Of a stretch of 50,909 bases of DNA, positions 19,119 to 26,602 are shown in pieces; the stretch's first letter is position 1; each line of letters opens with the position of its first letter. The DNA lies in assembly GCF_015558675.1 (NCBI RefSeq), contig NZ_JADMOL010000002.1, forward strand, positions 460,138 through 511,046, written 5' to 3'. Position numbers and translations under genes: made by a program. The notes beneath the pieces were generated by a model that ran no database searches, was not told the origin of the DNA, and was given only the letters and a program-made list of their open reading frames with translations. This DNA comes from Paenibacillus sp. 1001270B_150601_E10. Lineage in GTDB: Bacteria > Bacillota > Bacilli > Paenibacillales > Paenibacillaceae.

Positions 19119-19152
19119 TAGTGGCACATTTTCATCTGTAACAGGAACAACC

Positions 19153-19200
19153 AAAAGGGTTGTCTTACAGTCAAGGACTGTAAGGCAGCCCTTTTTTATT
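19153..19200 (+). terminator. Strong rho-independent terminator after ftsZ
   Basis: An 18-bp stem, AAGGGTTGTCTTACAGTC (19155-19172), loop AAG, GACTGTAAGGCAGCCCTT (19176-19193), with G-U pairs, then T6. It separates ftsZ from the redox module that follows. Confidence 0.93.
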
Positions 19201-19226
19201 GCGCCTTAGAGAAAAAGTTCACAAAC

Positions 19227-19242
19227 TGTGATTCAAATCCTG
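19227..19242 (+). promoter_or_regulatory. Candidate Crp/Fnr-type half-palindrome upstream of the flavodiiron gene
   Basis: TGTGATTCAAATCCTG matches 10 of the first 11 positions of the palindrome TGTGTTTCAAAACACA found before the Crp/Fnr gene at 22039, but the right half is degenerate. A TCACA-N3-TGTGA inverted repeat overlaps it (19219-19231). It lies about 75 nt before the gene start. The half-site is visible; regulator binding is inferred. Confidence 0.35.
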
Positions 19243-19315
19243 ATTCGTTTTTGAAATGTCGATTAGGATAAGTGCATGACAAAAAACATCCACATTTCAT
19301 TTGGAGGAATAGATG

Positions 19316-20545
19316 ATGAATAAAGTGAAGCTTGCTGAAAATACCTACTGGGTAGGAAAGATTGACGATCGTGAAGTGCCGTTTCACCGCTTGATTCTTG
19401 CTAAAGGAACTACGTACAATGCCTACCTGTTGCACACTTCTAAACCAACTGTCATTGATACCGTTGATTTGGAATTCGGTCGTGAGTTCGTAGAGTACTT
19501 AAGCACGCATATTGATCCAAGCGAGATTCAATATATCGTGATTAACCATACAGAACCTGACCATTCTGGTGGTTTGGCTGCGCTGGCTGGCCGAGCACCG
19601 AATGCGACGATTGTATGCACGGAAATGGCTGTCGATGAGTTGAAAGAAATGTATAAGCTGCACCATCGCAACTTCTTGGTTGTAAGGGATGGAGATACGC
19701 TTGATATTGGTGGCAAGACACTGAAATTCAAAGAAACGCCTTACCTGCACACGGCAGAAACGATGATTACGTACTGCATGGAGGATAAGATGCTGTTCCC
19801 GTGTGATATCTTCAGCTCTCATGTTGCAACGGAGTCTTTGTTTGCGGATGAAGCGGGCTTCGATATTACAGAAGATTTCATTGGCTACTACAATGCCATT
19901 ATTCATCCACACCGCCGCTATGTTCGCACGCTGATGAAGGCACTTGAAGAACTGGATGTGCAGATGATCGCTCCTTCTCACGGCTTTATTTTACGGACGG
20001 ATATTGAGAAGTATATTGATCTTTATGACAAGCTGAGTGCCAATACGGTAGAAGACAAGCGCGTTACTATTATCTATACGACAATTAAAAATAATACGAA
20101 AAAAGTAGCCGAACAAATGAAGCGCATCTTTGAAGAAAATCAAGTTGAGGCACAAGTATTCAATGCAGATAAAGCAGAACAGGCAGAAATGATCGCAAGC
20201 ATTCAAGCAGCTGATGCTGTATTGATCGGCAGCTCGACGAAATATGCAGATATGGTAGGCGGCTTGGAAGATCTATTGATTGCCATGAAGGATATGGATC
20301 TGGATGGGAAAATTGCAGCAGCTTTCGGCTCGTATGGCTGGAGCGGGGAAGCGATCGAAGTGATCCAAGATTATCTCATGCAAACCAACATGAACGTACA
20401 AAGCACTTCCAAAGTGATTAAGACTACGGGTATGACGCATGTGGAATTCCCTGTTCGCATTCGCTTTATGCCTAAAGGAGAGCAAACAAAGAAGATTGAG
20501 CATGCAACTGCTTTTATTACCGACCTGCTGCAAAGCGCGATCTAA
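19316..20545 (+). CDS. Class A flavodiiron protein (FprA-type O2/NO reductase)
   Basis: About 409 residues. The N-terminal metallo-beta-lactamase-like domain carries the di-iron ligands: H79-x-E-x-D-H84 within NHTEPDHSGG, H146 (PYLHTAE), D165 (PCDIF) and H223 (PSHGF), numbered from an ATG at 19313. The C-terminal flavodoxin domain from about residue 251 begins TIIYTTIKNNTKKVAEQM and binds FMN. There is no extra rubredoxin or reductase domain, hence class A. Such enzymes reduce O2 to water or NO to N2O with electrons from rubredoxin. All di-iron ligands look present, so it should be active. The start follows TTGGAGGAA. It heads a unit with a reductase, a rubredoxin and a regulator. Confidence 0.93.
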   Translation: MNKVKLAENTYWVGKIDDREVPFHRLILAKGTTYNAYLLHTSKPTVIDTVDLEFGREFVEYLSTHIDPSEIQYIVINHTEPDHSGGLAALAGRAPNATIVCTEMAVDELKEMYKLHHRNFLVVRDGDTLDIGGKTLKFKETPYLHTAETMITYCMEDKMLFPCDIFSSHVATESLFADEAGFDITEDFIGYYNAIIHPHRRYVRTLMKALEELDVQMIAPSHGFILRTDIEKYIDLYDKLSANTVEDKRVTIIYTTIKNNTKKVAEQMKRIFEENQVEAQVFNADKAEQAEMIASIQAADAVLIGSSTKYADMVGGLEDLLIAMKDMDLDGKIAAAFGSYGWSGEAIEVIQDYLMQTNMNVQSTSKVIKTTGMTHVEFPVRIRFMPKGEQTKKIEHATAFITDLLQSAI

Positions 20546-20566
20546 TCGTTTGAAGAGAAGGGGAGA

Positions 20567-21799
20567 ATGATGAAGAAGAACTATTGCATTATCGGGACAG
20601 GCGTTGCAGCAGTGCACGCAGCTAAAGCGATCCGTGATCTGGATCCCGATGGACATATTGCGGTTTATGGAGCTGAGCAAGGACTGCCCTATAACCGGAT
20701 TAAGCTCTCGAAAGACTTATTCGCTGATTTGCATAGTGAAAAAGTGCTCATAAAGAAAGGCAAATGGTATGACAAGCAGGGAATACAAGTATTCCCAAAC
20801 ACGAGAATAGAACGAATCGACATTGAACAACACACGCTTGTAACGGCTGCAGGCGAACGTCTTGATTATGATAAATTGTTAATTTGTACAGGGGCTAAGA
20901 ACTGCAAGTTAACGATCAATGGAGCGGATAAGCAAGGAGTATTCAGCATTCGAGAACGTCATGAAGCGGATGCATTCAAAGCGTATATCGAGGATAAGCT
21001 GCACGTGGCTATCGTTGGAGGAGGTATTCAGGGATTAGAAACGGCTTGGTCACTTGCTAAAGCAGGCAAGAAGGTTACCGTCATTGAGGCCGCTCCGCGT
21101 TTGATGGCTCGCCAGTTGGACGAACGGGTCAGCAGTCGATTGAAAGAAACGATAGAAGCATGGGGAGCACAGGTGTATGTGCAGGCATCCATTCAGCAAA
21201 TCGTTGGAGAAGAGTCCGTCACGGGAATCATGGTGAATAACGAAGTTATACCGTGCGATAGTGTCGCCTATGCTATCGGTGTTATTCCTAATCTAGACTT
21301 GGTTCTAGATATCGCAATAGAAACCAATCGAGGAATCGTGGTCAACGATCAAATGGAGACCTCGGGAACTGATATATATGCGGCCGGAGATGTGACCGAG
21401 TGGAGAAGTATCGTTGATGGCTTGTGGGACTGTGCGATGGAGCAAGGCAAGATTGCTGGCCACAATATGGCCTCAACAGAGGCAAGGGACTATCAAAGAG
21501 TAATTCCTCTAACGGTATTTAATGCTTTTGATCTGCCGATGTTCACAATGGGAGTAGTGGACGAATCCCAATGCGACATGACCATGATTGAGGAAGATGA
21601 GACTGGCAAATACACGCGCCTATTTATTAAGAATAATCAAATTGTAGGTGTCATCTCACTGGAATCAGTCGTTGCTGCTCAACCCTATAAGGCTGCAATC
21701 GATAGCCAGGCTTCAGTTGAAGGGCTAGCACTTCATCAATTAACCATTCAAGAGGTCATGAGGGCCATTAAGGATAGAGAATGTACAACTGTCAAATAA
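20567..21799 (+). CDS. NAD(P)H:rubredoxin oxidoreductase-like FAD flavoprotein
   Basis: A 410-residue pyridine-nucleotide-disulphide oxidoreductase-fold protein without a redox-active cysteine pair. The FAD site is IIGTGVAAVHAAKAI at the N-terminus. The NAD(P)H Rossmann motif is VAIVGGGIQGLETAWSLAKAGKKVTVIEA (about 146-174), and the second FAD motif is DIYAAGDVTEW. The family also includes nitrite reductase N-domains and ferredoxin reductases. The rubredoxin role is inferred from the rubredoxin gene 26 nt downstream and the flavodiiron gene 21 nt upstream. The start follows AAGGGGAGA. Confidence 0.88.
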   Translation: MMKKNYCIIGTGVAAVHAAKAIRDLDPDGHIAVYGAEQGLPYNRIKLSKDLFADLHSEKVLIKKGKWYDKQGIQVFPNTRIERIDIEQHTLVTAAGERLDYDKLLICTGAKNCKLTINGADKQGVFSIRERHEADAFKAYIEDKLHVAIVGGGIQGLETAWSLAKAGKKVTVIEAAPRLMARQLDERVSSRLKETIEAWGAQVYVQASIQQIVGEESVTGIMVNNEVIPCDSVAYAIGVIPNLDLVLDIAIETNRGIVVNDQMETSGTDIYAAGDVTEWRSIVDGLWDCAMEQGKIAGHNMASTEARDYQRVIPLTVFNAFDLPMFTMGVVDESQCDMTMIEEDETGKYTRLFIKNNQIVGVISLESVVAAQPYKAAIDSQASVEGLALHQLTIQEVMRAIKDRECTTVK

Positions 21800-21825
21800 A
21801 AATCACTCTTTAGGAGGAAGCAATC

Positions 21826-21993
21826 ATGAAAAAATATATTTGCATTCCATGCGGCTATATCTATAACCCAGCGATCGGAGATCCGGATGAAGATATTGAG
21901 CCAGGCACTGCATTCGAGGATCTGCCTGAGGATTGGGTATGTCCGGTATGCGGAGAAGGTAAAGATCATTTTGCAGTAGTTGAAGAAAATTAA
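21826..21993 (+). CDS. Rubredoxin
   Basis: A 55-residue one-iron electron carrier. Two CxxC(G) knuckles (C6-I-P-C9-G and C39-P-V-C42-G) coordinate Fe, with the family sequence Y(I)[28 protein letters not shown] between them. TAGGAGG lies 9 nt before the ATG. It is the expected carrier between the reductase upstream and the flavodiiron protein. The gene is short and easily missed. Confidence 0.95.
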   Translation: MKKYICIPCGYIYNPAIGDPDEDIEPGTAFEDLPEDWVCPVCGEGKDHFAVVEEN

Positions 21994-22038
21994 GAATGGA
22001 CCATTGCCATGGGGAGACGAATCGTCATTCCTATACGA

Positions 22039-22054
22039 TGTGTTTCAAAACACA
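22039..22054 (+). promoter_or_regulatory. Perfect 7-2-7 palindrome, candidate Crp/Fnr autoregulatory operator
   Basis: TGTGTTTCAAAACACA reads TGTGT-N6-ACACA, the half-site spacing of Crp/Fnr operators. It lies about 93 nt before the ATG of the Crp/Fnr gene and after rubredoxin. An imperfect outer extension (ATAC.../...GTAT) could also make an RNA hairpin. Confidence 0.5.
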
Positions 22055-22146
22055 ATGTATGGTGCTTCCCCGTGCTATCCTATTCTCATTGATATTCGTT
22101 ATCATCATTGAAGGCATCTTACATTTTTAAATAAGGTGATACATGT

Positions 22147-22863
22147 ATGAATGAGTCTAATTGCAACCATCATGGTCGTAAAACAATGCTTTGTCCATCC
22201 AAGGTTCCTATTTTTCAATCGTTGTCAGAAGAAGAAATCTTGAAGATTTCCCGTATGACCAGACATATTCGATATCATAAAGGACAGATGCTTCTTAACG
22301 AGGGCGAAAAGTCCGATAAGATGTTTATCGTCAACAGCGGCCAGGTAAAGGTATCCAAGTTCACGATGGAGGGTAAGGAGCAGATTCTTTATCTATTGAC
22401 GAGTGGAGAGTTCTTTGGGGAACTGCATATATTTAATCCGGATGAAACGCATAATTTCAGCGTCTATGCCATTGAAGACACGGAAATCTGCGTGCTTACG
22501 AAAGAATCAATGGAACGAATGATGCATGATAACCCAGGGATCGCGATTAAGCTTCTAACGGCCGTAACAAAGCGTATGGCGCATATCGAGAACTTGGCTC
22601 AAAATTTGGCCACCAAGGATCCGGATGTTCGCATTGCGAATATGATTCTGGAGTTTTGCAGGAAGTTTGGCAAAAAGCATCCTGGGGGCGTTCTCATCAA
22701 GCTGCCAATTACCCGTGAGGGAATGGCCAGTTATGTTGGCGTCACTCGGGAAACGATCAGCCGCAAATTCAGCAACTTTGAGAAAAAGGGTCTCATCTCG
22801 CTGTCAGGCAATAAAATGCTTCTCGTAAAAGATCACGAAGCATTAAAGGAATATACTCAGTAA
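22147..22863 (+). CDS. Crp/Fnr-family transcriptional regulator
   Basis: A 238-residue regulator. Residues about 24-135 form the cyclic-nucleotide-binding-like beta barrel (IRYHKGQMLLNEGEKSDKMF, GEFFGELHIF). A dimer helix spans about 125-158, and a C-terminal winged helix about 185-235 contains TREGMASYVGVTRETISRKFSNF. The recognition helix R201-E-T-I-S-R206 keeps the R-E-x3-R pattern that in E. coli CRP reads TGTGA, which fits the TGTGT/ACACA palindrome upstream. Cysteines are C6, C16, C115 and C171. An N-terminal C-N-H-H-x7-C group might bind metal or form a disulphide, but it is not the E. coli FNR four-cysteine set. It likely senses O2, NO or redox for the module. Confidence 0.9.
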   Translation: MNESNCNHHGRKTMLCPSKVPIFQSLSEEEILKISRMTRHIRYHKGQMLLNEGEKSDKMFIVNSGQVKVSKFTMEGKEQILYLLTSGEFFGELHIFNPDETHNFSVYAIEDTEICVLTKESMERMMHDNPGIAIKLLTAVTKRMAHIENLAQNLATKDPDVRIANMILEFCRKFGKKHPGGVLIKLPITREGMASYVGVTRETISRKFSNFEKKGLISLSGNKMLLVKDHEALKEYTQ

Positions 22864-22869
22864 TACCGT

Positions 22870-22900
22870 AAAGGGCTGTCCAACAGGGCAGCCCTTTGTG
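22870..22900 (+). terminator. Rho-independent terminator after the Crp/Fnr gene
   Basis: AAAGGGCTGTCC (22870-22881), loop AACA, GGGCAGCCCTTT (22886-22897). It ends the redox module before spoIIGA. The T-tract is short. Confidence 0.8.
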
Positions 22901-23082
22901 CTGTAATGCTATTTTCTATTCGATATTTGACGACATTACGTTTCTTGTCCGCTTGTACCGCTGTTATCCCGAATCTAGCGCTTATCCCGTCATTTTATCT
23001 TTATGTAAGTGCTTACAATGATGAATGCCATGACTTCCCTTGACGGTGTACGACAAAAAAAGTGGCAATCCTTGCCCAGCGT

Positions 23083-23116
23083 TAGACAGACTTCGTACCT
23101 CGCCACTCTTTATACT
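23083..23116 (+). promoter_or_regulatory. spoIIG-type promoter with 22-bp spacing
   Basis: TAGACA (23083-23088) and TATACT (23111-23116) are separated by 22 nt, the unusual spacing known for the Spo0A-activated SigA promoter of B. subtilis spoIIG. Possible weak 0A boxes (consensus TGNCGAA) include TGACGGT at 23041-23047 and, reversed, around 23049-23055. TATACT is 62 nt before the start. Confidence 0.55.
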
Positions 23117-23177
23117 AGAGTTAATTCAAGAACGATTTCCAACCAATTAACTGGCGGTGGAAGAAGGAGGGAGAATA

Positions 23178-24161
23178 TTGACCGTCATATATGCCGACCT
23201 CGTGCTAGGTCTTAATATCGTCTTGGATTGGACACTGCTTAGGATGACGGCAAGGCTGCGAGGTATTCGTCCCGAGCGATTCCGCATAGCAGGTGCTGCA
23301 TTGATCGGTACCGTCTATGCAGGCGTCCTCTTTCTGCCCACAGTTCCTTTCTTGCTTACCATTGGAGGAAAAGTACTTATATCTATATGTATGCTGATGG
23401 TGGCGTTTGGATTTCACCAATTTGGATATTTCTTTCGTAACTTGTTAGCTTTTTACTTTAGCGCCTTCGTTATAGCCGGAGGAGCGATGGGAATACAGTA
23501 CTTGCTGCAGGATGCTAGTCTATGGTCCGTATTTAGCAACACGGCTTCAGAGGGCGTGAGCGAGCGGATGAAGTTTGGCTCGGCACTCCTTATCATAGGA
23601 CTTTGCTGTGCCTATGGTCTATACCGCATTGCTTGGGGACAGCAGAAGCAGCAATCGCAAATGAACACCTTCCTTGCGGAAGTCGAGATTGGAATAGGTG
23701 GACAGGTTTGCACCTGCAAAGGGCTGATTGATACGGGCAACAGCTTGAAGGAGCCTCTATCTGGAGCTCCTGTCATGATAACGGACGCCATGCTGTGGGA
23801 CGGCATATTGCCTGCTTCGTGGATTACGGCCGTGCAGGAGGGCGATGTCTTAAACGGGCTGCAGCAAAGCGAAGATGACGGCAGCAGCGCAGTGGACGCA
23901 GGGAAGTTACGCATTATTCCTTACCGAGGGGTTAATGCAAGCACACAGTGGATGATTGGGTTTAAACCTGACTATATCAAAATTACACATGATGCTTCTG
24001 AATACAGGGTGGAGCATGCTGTGGTTGGCCTTGATAGCGGGCGGCTTTCCGCTGACCAGCAGTTCCAAGCCATTCTGCATCCCGACATGATTGATCCATC
24101 CTTGAAGACGGTGAGCACGCATAGCGGATCATCGGAGGCACTTGCAACGAAGGCATCTTAA
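23178..24161 (+). CDS. spoIIGA: SpoIIGA, membrane aspartic protease that processes pro-SigE
   Basis: About 327 residues. Five N-terminal membrane segments (to about residue 150) are followed by a cytoplasmic protease domain with the catalytic motif CKGLIDTGNSL. Later motifs RIIPYRGV and VVGLDSGRLSADQQFQAILHPDM match the family. It cleaves the pro-sequence from SigE in the mother cell after a signal from the forespore protein SpoIIR. I chose the TTG at 23178 because AGGAGGGAG lies 5 nt upstream; a GTG at 23157 precedes that site. The target sigE is the next gene. Confidence 0.93.
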   Translation: MTVIYADLVLGLNIVLDWTLLRMTARLRGIRPERFRIAGAALIGTVYAGVLFLPTVPFLLTIGGKVLISICMLMVAFGFHQFGYFFRNLLAFYFSAFVIAGGAMGIQYLLQDASLWSVFSNTASEGVSERMKFGSALLIIGLCCAYGLYRIAWGQQKQQSQMNTFLAEVEIGIGGQVCTCKGLIDTGNSLKEPLSGAPVMITDAMLWDGILPASWITAVQEGDVLNGLQQSEDDGSSAVDAGKLRIIPYRGVNASTQWMIGFKPDYIKITHDASEYRVEHAVVGLDSGRLSADQQFQAILHPDMIDPSLKTVSTHSGSSEALATKAS

Positions 24162-24167
24162 TTCATC

Positions 24168-24187
24168 AGGAGTAGAAAGGCACTCCT
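24168..24187 (+). other. Small hairpin between spoIIGA and sigE
   Basis: AGGAGT (24168-24173), loop AGAAAGGC, ACTCCT (24182-24187), followed by an AT-rich tail with a few Ts. It may be a leaky terminator that tunes sigE against spoIIGA. Weak evidence. Confidence 0.3.
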
Positions 24188-24225
24188 AATTATCTTTCTC
24201 TATTCAAACCCTAGGAGGTACAGCG

Positions 24226-24948
24226 ATGCGAACGAAATGGAAACTGATCATGCAAATTCAAATGTATCGAATCTTGCTGCTTCTTGGTCTCAAGCGGGCA
24301 GATGTCTACTATATCGGAGGCAGTGAGGCTTTACCGCCGCCGCTAACTCGTGAGGAGGAGGAGTACCTGCTTGGCAAGCTTTCAAGCGGTGACAGCGCCA
24401 TTCGTGCAATGCTGATTGAGCGCAATCTTCGCCTCGTCGTTTATATCGCCCGCAAATTTGAGAACACCGGGATTCACATTGAGGATCTAGTTTCTATTGG
24501 GGCGATTGGCTTGATTAAAGCGGTGAATACGTTTGACCCTGAGAAGAAGATCAAGCTTGCGACCTATGCCTCCCGCTGTATTGAAAATGAAATTCTGATG
24601 TATCTAAGACGCAATTCCAAGACGCGGACCGAGGTCTCTTTTGATGAGCCTTTAAATATCGATTGGGATGGAAATGAGCTGCTGCTGTCTGATGTGCTTG
24701 GGACAGAGAATGATACGATCTATAAAAATATTGAAGAGCAGGTTGATCGCAAGCTTCTTCATAAGGCTCTCGACAAATTGACCGACCGGGAGCGCGTAAT
24801 CATGGAGCTTAGATTTGGACTATCAGATGGAGAAGAGAAGACGCAGAAGGATGTTGCCGACCTGTTGGGGATCTCGCAATCCTACATATCACGTCTTGAA
24901 AAGCGTATTATTAAGCGATTGCGCAAGGAATTCAATAAGATGGTGTGA
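24226..24948 (+). CDS. sigE: Sporulation sigma factor SigE (pro-form)
   Basis: A 240-residue mother-cell-specific sigma-70 factor. The N-terminal pro-sequence (about 1-28, amphipathic with basic residues) is followed by the conserved processing region [15 protein letters not shown]. Region 2 is [34 protein letters not shown], and region 4 ends [34 protein letters not shown]. It is almost identical in pattern to B. subtilis SigE. AGGAGGT lies ahead of the ATG, and its protease gene is directly upstream. Confidence 0.97.
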   Translation: MRTKWKLIMQIQMYRILLLLGLKRADVYYIGGSEALPPPLTREEEEYLLGKLSSGDSAIRAMLIERNLRLVVYIARKFENTGIHIEDLVSIGAIGLIKAVNTFDPEKKIKLATYASRCIENEILMYLRRNSKTRTEVSFDEPLNIDWDGNELLLSDVLGTENDTIYKNIEEQVDRKLLHKALDKLTDRERVIMELRFGLSDGEEKTQKDVADLLGISQSYISRLEKRIIKRLRKEFNKMV

Positions 24949-25081
24949 CGATGATGGATGCCTGCTGAATCATGATGGGATGGAATGACTTTCACAAGCA
25001 GGACGAGAAATGGCAAAGCGAGAAGGGACATTCTCTTGCAAGGCTTTGAATAACGGCTCTTTTCCTAGTGGAAAAAAGAAG

Positions 25082-25112
25082 AGTCTGCGGCACGCATGAG
25101 CCGCAGACTTTG
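25082..25112 (+). terminator. Hairpin terminator between sigE and sigG
   Basis: AGTCTGCGGC (25082-25091), an 8-nt loop, GCCGCAGACT (25100-25109), followed by TTTG. A second hairpin, CTCTTTTCC/GGAAAAAAG, precedes it at about 25047-25070. The rest of the gap of about 300 nt has only the sigG leader structures. Confidence 0.65.
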
Positions 25113-25201
25113 CTGTGTATGGAATCTTTAATTTTTGATCAAATAGAGAGATTGGAGAGGGTTGGAAGACTTACCGTGAGCAGGAATAATTCGGGGTCCT
25201 G

Positions 25202-25237
25202 AGGAGATAATGAACATTAATGTTTCTCCTTGGGAGG
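25202..25237 (+). promoter_or_regulatory. sigG leader with mutually exclusive hairpins over the ribosome binding site
   Basis: AGGAGA (25202-25207) can pair with TCTCCT (25225-25230), enclosing the palindrome AACATTAATGTT (25213-25224). The same CTCC (25226-25229) can instead pair with GGAG (25233-25236) of the sigG Shine-Dalgarno GGGAGG. Two alternative folds would therefore free or hide the site. The pairing is seen; function is inferred. Confidence 0.4.
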
Positions 25238-25246
25238 TAATCACGA

Positions 25247-26029
25247 ATGACCCGAAATAAAGTCGAAATTTGCGGTGTGGATACATCCAAGTTGCCTGTG
25301 CTCACGAATGCCGAAATGCGCGAATTGTTCGTGGCTCTTCAGGATCGAAACGAACTCTCAGCACGTGAGAAGCTCGTCAATGGGAACCTTAGGCTGGTGC
25401 TGAGTGTGATACAGAGGTTTAACAACCGCGGAGAGTTTGTCGATGACCTGTTCCAAGTAGGTTGTATTGGCTTGATGAAGGCCATTGATAACTTTGATCT
25501 CGGTCAAAATGTTAAATTCTCCACGTATGCTGTTCCAATGATTATAGGGGAGATTAGACGCTATCTTAGAGACAATAACCCGATACGCGTATCCCGAAGC
25601 CTTCGAGATATTGCGTATAAAGCGCTGCAGGTTCGCGACTCGCTGACAAATCTGAATTCCCGCGAACCGACGATTCACGAAATTTCCGAGGCGTTGAACG
25701 TTCCTAAGGAGGACGTTGTATTCGCTCTAGATGCCATCCAAGATCCAGTGTCCCTCTTCGAGCCGATCTATCATGATGGAGGAGATCCGATCTATGTGAT
25801 GGATCAGATCAGCGACGACAAGAACAAGGACGTGTCTTGGATTGAGGAGATTGCGCTTCGCGAAGCGATGCATAAGCTGAACGATCGAGAGAAGATGATT
25901 CTGTCGATGCGCTTCTTTGAAGGGAAAACCCAGATGGAGGTTGCAGAAGAGATCGGCATATCGCAAGCACAGGTCTCGCGCTTAGAAAAGTCAGCTATTA
26001 ATCAAATGCAGAAGCATGTGCGCACTTAA
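25247..26029 (+). CDS. sigG: Sporulation sigma factor SigG
   Basis: A 260-residue late forespore sigma factor. The N-terminus TRNKVEICGVDTSKLPVLTNAEM is the conserved SigG start. Region 2 runs LVNGNLRLVLSVIQRFNNRGEFVDDLFQVGCIGLMKAIDNFD, and region 4 ends QMEVAEEIGISQAQVSRLEKSAINQMQKH. It acts after engulfment and is held back by SpoIIAB, CsfB and feeding-channel control in B. subtilis. ATG follows GGGAGGTAATCACGA. Confidence 0.97.
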   Translation: MTRNKVEICGVDTSKLPVLTNAEMRELFVALQDRNELSAREKLVNGNLRLVLSVIQRFNNRGEFVDDLFQVGCIGLMKAIDNFDLGQNVKFSTYAVPMIIGEIRRYLRDNNPIRVSRSLRDIAYKALQVRDSLTNLNSREPTIHEISEALNVPKEDVVFALDAIQDPVSLFEPIYHDGGDPIYVMDQISDDKNKDVSWIEEIALREAMHKLNDREKMILSMRFFEGKTQMEVAEEIGISQAQVSRLEKSAINQMQKHVRT

Positions 26030-26066
26030 TTGAACATGTAAGGGAGCTGCATTGCCCACAGATAGG

Positions 26067-26097
26067 AAGGCCGGCGCTGGTTGCGCCGGCCTTTTCC
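26067..26097 (+). terminator. Strong rho-independent terminator after sigG
   Basis: AAGGCCGGCGC (26067-26077), loop TGGTT, GCGCCGGCCTT (26083-26093), then TTCC. It separates sigG from the ylm string. Confidence 0.9.
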
Positions 26098-26270
26098 TTA
26101 TGGATAGCCATTCCATAAAGCTAGAAAAAGGTTGCCCGCCCGCTCTACAGGTTCGTACGCATTTAAGGTTAAGTTCAGGGCTTATTGTTCAGGGGCACAC
26201 ATATACTGATTCTAAGAATGATACGAGAATCGTGAGGCAATCCATTTTAACGGACAGGGTGGCGATCACT

Positions 26271-26558
26271 TTGAAAATATCGGACTTTCAAACCAAGGAT
26301 GTCATTAACATTATCGATGGGAAAAAGCTCGGACAGATCAGCGATCTGGAGCTTGATTTGAAGCAGGGACGAGTAGATGCTATCGTAGTACCCAACTATA
26401 GCAAATTCCTTGGCATCTTTGGCGGCGGAACCGAGCTCGTGATTCCTTGGCGCAATATTGTAAAGATCGGTGAGGATGTGGTGTTGGTGAAGATGGAGGA
26501 GCCTCGTCCGCCGCGGCTGGAAGAACCAGAGGCTGCGCTGACGACGTATCGTCCGTAG
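26271..26558 (+). CDS. ylmC: YlmC/YmxH-family PRC-barrel sporulation protein
   Basis: A 95-residue PRC-barrel protein (KISDFQTKDVINIIDGKKLGQISDLELDLKQGRVDAIVV, then WRNIVKIGEDVVLVKM), of unknown biochemical role. It sits next to sigG and is annotated as a sporulation protein in relatives. I chose the TTG at 26271 because the family begins with MKISDFQ and GGGTGG lies 8 nt before; an in-frame GTG at 26259 is possible. An open frame reaches back to 26052, but those 73 codons include terminator sequence and are not coding. Confidence 0.85.
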   Translation: MKISDFQTKDVINIIDGKKLGQISDLELDLKQGRVDAIVVPNYSKFLGIFGGGTELVIPWRNIVKIGEDVVLVKMEEPRPPRLEEPEAALTTYRP

Positions 26559-26602
26559 GCGAGAGCCTTCCTCATATGTTACACTGGAGATGAGGTGAGA
26601 GC

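Noticed and set aside
19251-19279. SigA promoter TTGAAA-N17-GCATGA before the flavodiiron gene
   Set aside because: The -10 matches too poorly, and TAGGAT at 19264-19269 lacks a suitable -35; the true promoter could not be placed.
26052-26270. N-terminal extension of ylmC by 73 codons
   Set aside because: The frame begins inside the sigG terminator and encodes nothing resembling the family; the conserved protein starts at MKISDFQ.
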